A stretch of DNA of 10,865 nucleotides. It comes from SG8-41 sp035259205 (lineage in GTDB: Bacteria; Pseudomonadota; Gammaproteobacteria; Burkholderiales; SG8-41). Made by a program: the position numbers and the translations under genes. The notes under the pieces are model-generated. The model did not search any database. It worked only from the letters and a program-made list of their open reading frames with translations, and had not been told where the DNA came from. Shown here in pieces: positions 6,728 through 10,865 of the stretch; position 1 is the stretch's first letter, and each line of letters starts with the position of its first letter. The DNA lies in contig DATFWO010000289.1 of NCBI GenBank assembly GCA_035259205.1, positions 1-10,865 on the forward strand, written 5' to 3'.

Positions 6728-8404
6728 ATGCCCATGTCCGACATCGAAATCGCGCAGCAGGCGAAGATGCTGCGCGCGACCAAGGTCGCCGAAAAGCTCG
6801 GTATTCCCGAGGAGCATCTCATTCCGTACGGCCACTACAAGGCCAAGGTCGCGCTCGGCTACGTCGACAGCCTGAAGGGGAAGAAGGACGGGAAGCTGAT
6901 ACTCGTCACCGCAATCAGCCCCACGCCAGCCGGGGAAGGCAAGACCACCACCACAGTCGGCCTCGGGGACGCGCTCAACAAGATCGGCAAGAAGGCGATC
7001 ATCTGCCTGCGCGAGCCCTCGCTCGGTCCCGTCTTCGGCATGAAAGGGGGCGCTGCCGGCGGCGGCTATGCCCAGGTCGTGCCGATGGAGGACATCAACC
7101 TGCACTTCACCGGCGACTTCAATGCGATCGGCCTCGCCAACAACCTGCTCGCAGCGGCGATCGACAACCACATCAGCCACGGCAACGAGCTGGGCATCGA
7201 CGTGCGGCGCATCCAGTGGAAGCGCGTGATGGACATGAACGACCGCGCGCTGCGCGATATCGTCGTCTCGCTCGGCGGCACTGCGAACGGATACCCGCGC
7301 GAGGACGGCTTCGATATCGTGGTGGCGTCCGAAGTGATGGCGATCTTCTGCCTCTCGACCTCGCTGAAGGACCTGAAGGATCGTCTCGGGAACATCGTCG
7401 TCGGCTACACGCGCGACCAGAAGCCGGTGCGGGCGCGTGACCTCAAGGTGCACGGCGCAATGACGGTGCTGCTCAAGGACGCCCTGGCGCCCAATCTCGT
7501 GCAGACGCTCGAAAACAGCCCCGCATTCATCCACGGCGGTCCGTTTGCGAATATCGCGCACGGCTGCAACTCGGTCATCGCGACGCAGACGGCCCTGAAG
7601 CTCGCCGACTACGTCGTCACCGAGGCGGGCTTCGGCGCCGATCTCGGCGCGGAGAAATTCATCGACATCAAGTGTCGCAAGTCCGGGCTGAAGCCCGACG
7701 CGGTGGTCATCGTCGCGACCCTGCGGGCGCTCAAGTATCACGGCGGCGTCGACGTGAAAGAGGTCAACAAGGAAAACCTCGCGGCGCTGGAGAAGGGCAT
7801 CGCGAACCTGGAGCGCCACGTGAACAACGTGCGCAATCACTACGGGCTGCCGTGCGTGGTGTCGATCAACCGCTTCAATTTCGACACTCCGGCGGAAGTA
7901 GAGCTGCTGCAGAAGAAGATGGCGCCGCACCAGGTGCCGGTCCTGCTCGCTACGCACTGGGCGGACGGCGGAGCTGGTGCCGCGGAAGTCGCGAAGACCG
8001 TGGTCGGCCTGATCGAGAAAGGCGGAAGCGGGTTCAAGTACGTTTACGACGACGCCCTGCCGCTGTGGGACAAGATGAAAGCGATCGCGACGAAGATCTA
8101 CGGCGCGGGCGACATCACCGCCGATTCCAGGGTGCGCGCGCAGATCAAGAAGCTGCAGGACGACGGTTACGGGCACTACCCCGTATGCGTCGCCAAGACC
8201 CAATACTCGTTTTCCACGGACGCGGCCCTGCGCAACGCGCCGTCCGGCCACATGGTCAACGTGCGCGAGGTGCGGCTCGCCGCCGGCGCGGAATTCGTGG
8301 TCATGATCTGCGGCGACATCATGACGATGCCGGGACTGCCCAAGGTGCCGTCGGCGGAGAAGATCGACCTGACCGATGACGGAAAGGTCGTCGGCCTGTT
8401 CTGA
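6728..8404 (+). CDS. fhs: Formate-tetrahydrofolate ligase (10-formyl-THF synthetase)
   Basis: Cytoplasmic C1 enzyme (ftfL in methylotrophs) that makes 10-formyl-tetrahydrofolate from formate, THF and ATP, and can run backwards to release formate and ATP. The protein is 558 residues, typical full length, and reads as a family member throughout. The phosphate-binding loop TPAGEGKTT is at 66-74, followed by the conserved LREPSLGPVFG and KGGAAGGGYAQV blocks. Further on are the TGDFNAIG and HGGPFANIAHGC blocks and, near the C-terminus, MTMPGLPKVPSAE. It lies 186 bases after fdhA on the same strand, so co-transcription is possible. I see no strong promoter or terminator in that gap, only an imperfect stem (6572-6578 with 6593-6599) without a T tract. 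Pairing with formate dehydrogenase places it at a formate branch point: activation into folate-bound C1 units or oxidation to CO2. Confidence 0.97.
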   Translation: MPMSDIEIAQQAKMLRATKVAEKLGIPEEHLIPYGHYKAKVALGYVDSLKGKKDGKLILVTAISPTPAGEGKTTTTVGLGDALNKIGKKAIICLREPSLGPVFGMKGGAAGGGYAQVVPMEDINLHFTGDFNAIGLANNLLAAAIDNHISHGNELGIDVRRIQWKRVMDMNDRALRDIVVSLGGTANGYPREDGFDIVVASEVMAIFCLSTSLKDLKDRLGNIVVGYTRDQKPVRARDLKVHGAMTVLLKDALAPNLVQTLENSPAFIHGGPFANIAHGCNSVIATQTALKLADYVVTEAGFGADLGAEKFIDIKCRKSGLKPDAVVIVATLRALKYHGGVDVKEVNKENLAALEKGIANLERHVNNVRNHYGLPCVVSINRFNFDTPAEVELLQKKMAPHQVPVLLATHWADGGAGAAEVAKTVVGLIEKGGSGFKYVYDDALPLWDKMKAIATKIYGAGDITADSRVRAQIKKLQDDGYGHYPVCVAKTQYSFSTDAALRNAPSGHMVNVREVRLAAGAEFVVMICGDIMTMPGLPKVPSAEKIDLTDDGKVVGLF

Positions 8405-8409
8405 TCGCG

Positions 8410-8415
8410 TATAAT
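8410..8415 (+). promoter_or_regulatory. -10 box (TATAAT) upstream of the terC-like gene
   Basis: A perfect TATAAT begins 5 bases after the fhs stop. The hexamer 17 bases upstream (8387-8392, inside the end of fhs) matches a -35 box poorly. The implied leader is only about 30 bases, too short for the manganese (yybP-ykoY) riboswitch that precedes some TerC-family genes. Confidence 0.4.
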
Positions 8416-8451
8416 CCCGGGCCGCCCGATCACGAGAAGGACGCAGCAGTC

Positions 8452-9237
8452 ATGATGGAATTCCTGCAGGAAATTCAGACCGGCGTATTCTGGATCGGGC
8501 TCTGGCAGATCGTACTCGTGAACATCGTCCTCTCCGGGGACAACGCCGTCGTCATCGCGCTCGCCGCGCGCTCCTTGCCGGTCCATCAGCAGAAGAAGGC
8601 GATCATCTGGGGCGCGGGCGCAGCGGTGGTGATGAGGATCATTCTTACCATCATAGCGCTCGAAATGCTGAAGTGGCCGTGGCTGAAGATCATCGGCGCC
8701 GCGCTGCTCCTGTGGATAGCCGTCAAGCTGCTGGTGCCGGAAGACGACGACGGGGAGGGCGTCGAATCGAGCGACAACCTGTGGACGGCGATCAAGACCA
8801 TCCTCATCGCGGACCTCGTGATGAGCCTCGACAACGTGATCGGAGTCGCCGCCGCCGCCAAGGGCAGCATCTCGCTGCTCATCATCGGGCTGGCGCTCTC
8901 GATTCCGCTGGTCGTGTTCGGCGCGACGATACTGATGAAGCTGATGCAGCGCTTCCCGGTCATCATCGTAATCGGCGCCGGGCTGCTCGGGTGGGTGGCG
9001 GGCGAGATGCTGGCAACCGATCCGGCGATCGTCGACTGGATCGGTGCTCACCTTTCCTGGCACCACGTCGAGGTGCCGATCTGGCCCGGCAAGTCCTTCG
9101 ACTTCTCGTGGTTCCAGGTGGCCGGCGCAGCCTTCGTGGTCATCGTGGGTAAGTGGCTGGCGACGCGCAACGAGGAGAAGAGAAAGGGAATGGTGGACCT
9201 TGCCCCCGAAGACAATCGCACCAAGGCGCCGCACTAG
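8452..9237 (+). CDS. TerC-family (YjbE-type) integral membrane protein, possible metal transporter
   Basis: Inner-membrane protein of 261 residues with about seven hydrophobic helices, near residues 12-34, 50-72, 77-95, 113-133, 140-162, 168-187 and 220-236. Two internally repeated acidic motifs sit within helices: SGDN at 28-31 and SLDN at 125-128. This pair is the TerC-family signature, and the Asp/Asn residues are thought to bind metal; several members export Mn2+ or help load metals during secretion. A short acidic loop (EDDDGEG, 97-103) separates the two halves and the charged C-terminal tail is probably cytoplasmic. The start at 8452 is preceded by AGAAGG (8435-8440, 11 bases away); the adjacent ATG at 8455 is also possible. 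It has its own -10 box and is followed after 33 bases by a stress-protein gene. The substrate cannot be named from sequence. Confidence 0.88.
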   Translation: MMEFLQEIQTGVFWIGLWQIVLVNIVLSGDNAVVIALAARSLPVHQQKKAIIWGAGAAVVMRIILTIIALEMLKWPWLKIIGAALLLWIAVKLLVPEDDDGEGVESSDNLWTAIKTILIADLVMSLDNVIGVAAAAKGSISLLIIGLALSIPLVVFGATILMKLMQRFPVIIVIGAGLLGWVAGEMLATDPAIVDWIGAHLSWHHVEVPIWPGKSFDFSWFQVAGAAFVVIVGKWLATRNEEKRKGMVDLAPEDNRTKAPH

Positions 9238-9270
9238 AGCCGGCATGCGGGCAACTCGAGAGGATGCGCG

Positions 9271-9684
9271 ATGGTGATACTGCTGCCAGTGGATGGTTCC
9301 GATGCCTCGAGCCGGACGGTCGACCACTTTCTCAGGCACCTGGAATGGTACAAGGGCGAGGTGGAAGTGCACCTCCTGAATGTCCAGCCGAACGTGGCGG
9401 GCGCCTTCCTCAGCCGTGACATGGTCGCGAAATTTCAGCAGGAGGAGGGGATGAAGGCATTGCGCCCGGTCATGAGCAAGCTGGATGCCGCTAAGGTCAA
9501 ATACCAGCGCCACATTGGCGCTGGTGACCCCGCCGAAACGATTTCAGGTTATGCCAAGGAGCACGGCTGCGACCTTGTCTTCATGGGCACCCGCGGCATG
9601 GGCTCGGTGTCCAATCTCGTGCTGGGATCGGTCGCCATGAAGGTGATCCACCTGACACCCGTACCGGTGCTGCTGGTGAAGTAA
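9271..9684 (+). CDS. Universal stress protein, UspA family, ATP-binding type
   Basis: Single-domain universal stress protein of 137 residues, expected to be a cytoplasmic dimer. The N-terminal block ILLPVDGSDAS (3-13) and the C-terminal G-2x-G-9x-G-S nucleotide motif (G106, G109, G119, S120) are intact, so it belongs to the ATP-binding (MJ0577-like) branch. Proteins of this family influence survival under starvation, redox or metal stress; no specific partner can be inferred. The ribosome site GAGAGG (9258-9263) lies 7 bases before the ATG at 9271. The gene starts 33 bases after the TerC-family stop, so the two are probably co-transcribed. Confidence 0.93.
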   Translation: MVILLPVDGSDASSRTVDHFLRHLEWYKGEVEVHLLNVQPNVAGAFLSRDMVAKFQQEEGMKALRPVMSKLDAAKVKYQRHIGAGDPAETISGYAKEHGCDLVFMGTRGMGSVSNLVLGSVAMKVIHLTPVPVLLVK

Positions 9685-9724
9685 CCGGACACGTGACGTG
9701 CGGTATGGGCTGACCCGGAATAAA

Positions 9725-9738
9725 TTGACCGCGGTCAA
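9725..9738 (+). promoter_or_regulatory. Second FNR/FixK-type palindrome, upstream of the binding-protein gene
   Basis: The 14-mer TTGACCGCGGTCAA is a perfect palindrome, and with its flanking A and T (9724-9739) the symmetry extends to 16 bases. It differs at one base from the palindrome at 1948-1961. Class II spacing would put a -10 box near 9761-9766, where GAAGAT keeps only the A2, A5 and T6 positions, so the promoter itself is uncertain. It may be the upstream site for the binding-protein gene at 9842. Confidence 0.55.
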
Positions 9739-9790
9739 TGTCTGATCATGGGGAGCCGCGGAAGATGGCGCATCCGCAGTCAGAGCAAGA

Positions 9791-9803
9791 GGCCTGCCAG
9801 GCC
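9791..9803 (+). repeat. Short perfect inverted repeat in the leader of the binding-protein gene
   Basis: GGCCTG and CAGGCC flank one central C, forming a possible 5-bp hairpin with a 3-base loop about 27 bases before the ribosome site at 9830. It has no T tract and is unlikely to be a terminator. It could stabilise the mRNA leader or be chance in GC-rich DNA. Confidence 0.3.
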
Positions 9804-9829
9804 CTGTAACACTGCAGTCCAACCAGAAT

Positions 9830-9835
9830 AGGAGG
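9830..9835 (+). promoter_or_regulatory. Strong ribosome binding site of the binding-protein gene
   Basis: A full AGGAGG consensus 6 bases before the ATG at 9842. It is the strongest ribosome site in the window and suggests high expression, as is common for periplasmic binding proteins. Confidence 0.75.
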
Positions 9836-9841
9836 ACGGAA

Positions 9842-10849
9842 ATGAACACTCTACGTATCGCGGTCGGGGGCCCGATGCTGCTTGCCGCCGCGCTTGCCGG
9901 CTCTCCTGCAGCGGCGTGGGAGCCGACCAAACCGGTGGAATTCGTCGTACCGGCCGGTACCGGCGGAGGAGCCGACCAGATGGCGCGACTGGTGCAGGGG
10001 ATCGTGTCCAAGCACAACCTCATGAAGCAGCCGTTGATCGTGGTCAACAAGTCGGGTGGCGCCGGCGCCGAGGGCTTCCTCGACGTCAAGAGCGCCAACA
10101 AGGACGCCCACAAGATCGTCATTACGCTCTCCAACCTGTTCACGACCCCGCTCGCGACCGGAGTTCCGTTCAACTGGAAGGACCTGACCCCGGTGTCCAT
10201 GCTCGCTCTCGACCAGTTCGTGCTGTGGGTCAACGCCGACACCCCGTACAAGACCGCCAGGGACTATATCGAAGCGGTGAAGAAAGCCGGCCCGAGCAAG
10301 TTCAAGATGGGCGGCACCGGCTCCAAGCAGGAGGATCAGATACTCACCGTGGGCATGGAAAAGGCCACCGGCACCAAGTTCATTTACGTGCCGTTCAAGG
10401 GCGGCGGCGAGGTCGCGACCCAGCTCGTCGGCAAGCACATCGATTCCACGGTGAACAACCCGATCGAGGCGGTTGCGCAGTGGCGCGCCGGATCGCTGCG
10501 CCCGCTGTGCGTGTTCGATGACAACCGCATGCCCTACAAGAACAAGGTGACCGAAACCATGTCCTGGTACGATATCCCGACATGCAAGGAAGCCGGGGTG
10601 CCGACCGACTACGTGATGTTGCGCGGCATCTTCATGCCACCCGGCGTAGGACCGGACGTGGTCGCTTTCTACGTGGATCTGTTCAAGAAGGTGCGCGAAA
10701 CGCCGGAATGGAAGAAATTCATGGAGGACGGCGCCTTCAACCAGACCTTCATGTCAGGAAAGGAATACGTGGACTGGGTAGCCAAGAACGAAACCCTGCA
10801 CCGCCAGTTGATGCAGGACGCCGGCTTCCTCGCTACAGCAGGTAAATAA
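9842..10849 (+). CDS. Bug/TctC-type periplasmic solute-binding protein (tripartite tricarboxylate transporter)
   Basis: Secreted binding protein of 335 residues, normal for the Bug (TctC) family, which delivers small carboxylates and related solutes to TctA/TctB permeases. It has an apparent Sec signal peptide: a hydrophobic core at about 6-20 and an SPAAA/W cleavage site after A25. The mature protein opens with the family block FVVPAGTGGGADQMAR (34-49), including D45 of the ligand pocket, followed by NKSGGAGAEGF (69-79). Later blocks GGTGSKQEDQ (157-166) and YVPFKGGGEVA belong to the second lobe. The substrate cannot be predicted. No TctA or TctB gene appears before the window ends 16 bases after the stop, so it may be an orphan, as many Bug genes are, or head a transporter operon. 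A TTGAC-N4-GTCAA palindrome at 9725-9738 suggests shared control with the formate genes. Confidence 0.9.
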   Translation: MNTLRIAVGGPMLLAAALAGSPAAAWEPTKPVEFVVPAGTGGGADQMARLVQGIVSKHNLMKQPLIVVNKSGGAGAEGFLDVKSANKDAHKIVITLSNLFTTPLATGVPFNWKDLTPVSMLALDQFVLWVNADTPYKTARDYIEAVKKAGPSKFKMGGTGSKQEDQILTVGMEKATGTKFIYVPFKGGGEVATQLVGKHIDSTVNNPIEAVAQWRAGSLRPLCVFDDNRMPYKNKVTETMSWYDIPTCKEAGVPTDYVMLRGIFMPPGVGPDVVAFYVDLFKKVRETPEWKKFMEDGAFNQTFMSGKEYVDWVAKNETLHRQLMQDAGFLATAGK

Positions 10850-10865
10850 GCCCAGAAATGGCGGG

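Noticed and set aside
8405..8451. Manganese riboswitch (yybP-ykoY) before the TerC-family gene
   Set aside because: Only 47 bases lie between fhs and this gene and the predicted leader is about 30 bases, too short for the riboswitch.
9685..9718. Hairpin terminator after the stress-protein gene
   Set aside because: The self-complementary CCGG and CACGTG words do not form one convincing stem, and there is no T tract.
10858..10865. ATG at 10858 as the start of a following gene
   Set aside because: Only 8 bases remain and no ribosome site is clear, so nothing can be supported.

Overview
The window is GC-rich, tightly packed bacterial DNA with every recognised gene on the + strand. It most likely comes from the chromosome of a betaproteobacterium, probably of the Burkholderiales or a related environmental lineage. 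Three things point there: the SucC/SucD sequences have the betaproteobacterial flavour, the last gene is a Bug/TctC-type solute-binding protein (a family greatly expanded in that class), and a YjbE-type TerC protein lies near sucCD. No RNA genes, insertion sequences, CRISPR arrays or obvious phage genes were seen.

Layout. (1) 1-1757: the 3' two thirds of sucC, then complete sucD, the two subunits of ADP-forming succinyl-CoA synthetase (TCA cycle). (2) 1758-1996: a non-coding stretch with a weak terminator candidate, a perfect TTGAC-N4-GTCAA palindrome of FNR/FixK type and a perfect TATAAT box right before the next gene. (3) 1997-6541: an NAD-dependent formate dehydrogenase of the two-subunit FDH1 type. 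Its diaphorase subunit fuses NuoE-like and NuoF-like parts, and its catalytic subunit is a multi-cluster Mo/W bis-MGD protein with a Cys ligand. (4) 6728-8404: formate-tetrahydrofolate ligase (fhs/ftfL). (5) 8452-9684: a TerC-family membrane protein with its own TATAAT box, followed closely by a UspA-type stress protein. (6) 9842-10849: a periplasmic Bug/TctC-type binding protein, preceded by a second TTGAC-N4-GTCAA palindrome.

How it fits together. The formate dehydrogenase and the ligase form a formate node. Formate can be oxidised to CO2 with NADH gain, or activated with ATP onto tetrahydrofolate. If the ligase runs backwards, formyl-THF yields formate and ATP and the dehydrogenase disposes of the formate. 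The two matching palindromes suggest that one CRP/FNR-family regulator, possibly sensing low oxygen or NO, controls both the formate genes and the solute-binding protein. From memory, sucCD is often followed directly by a TerC-family gene in betaproteobacteria, so the formate cassette may be an insertion into that order. No clearly new multi-gene system is visible. The most interesting points are the shared regulatory palindromes, the possibly leaderless fdhB start, and a catalytic subunit that seems to lack one iron-sulfur cluster site.
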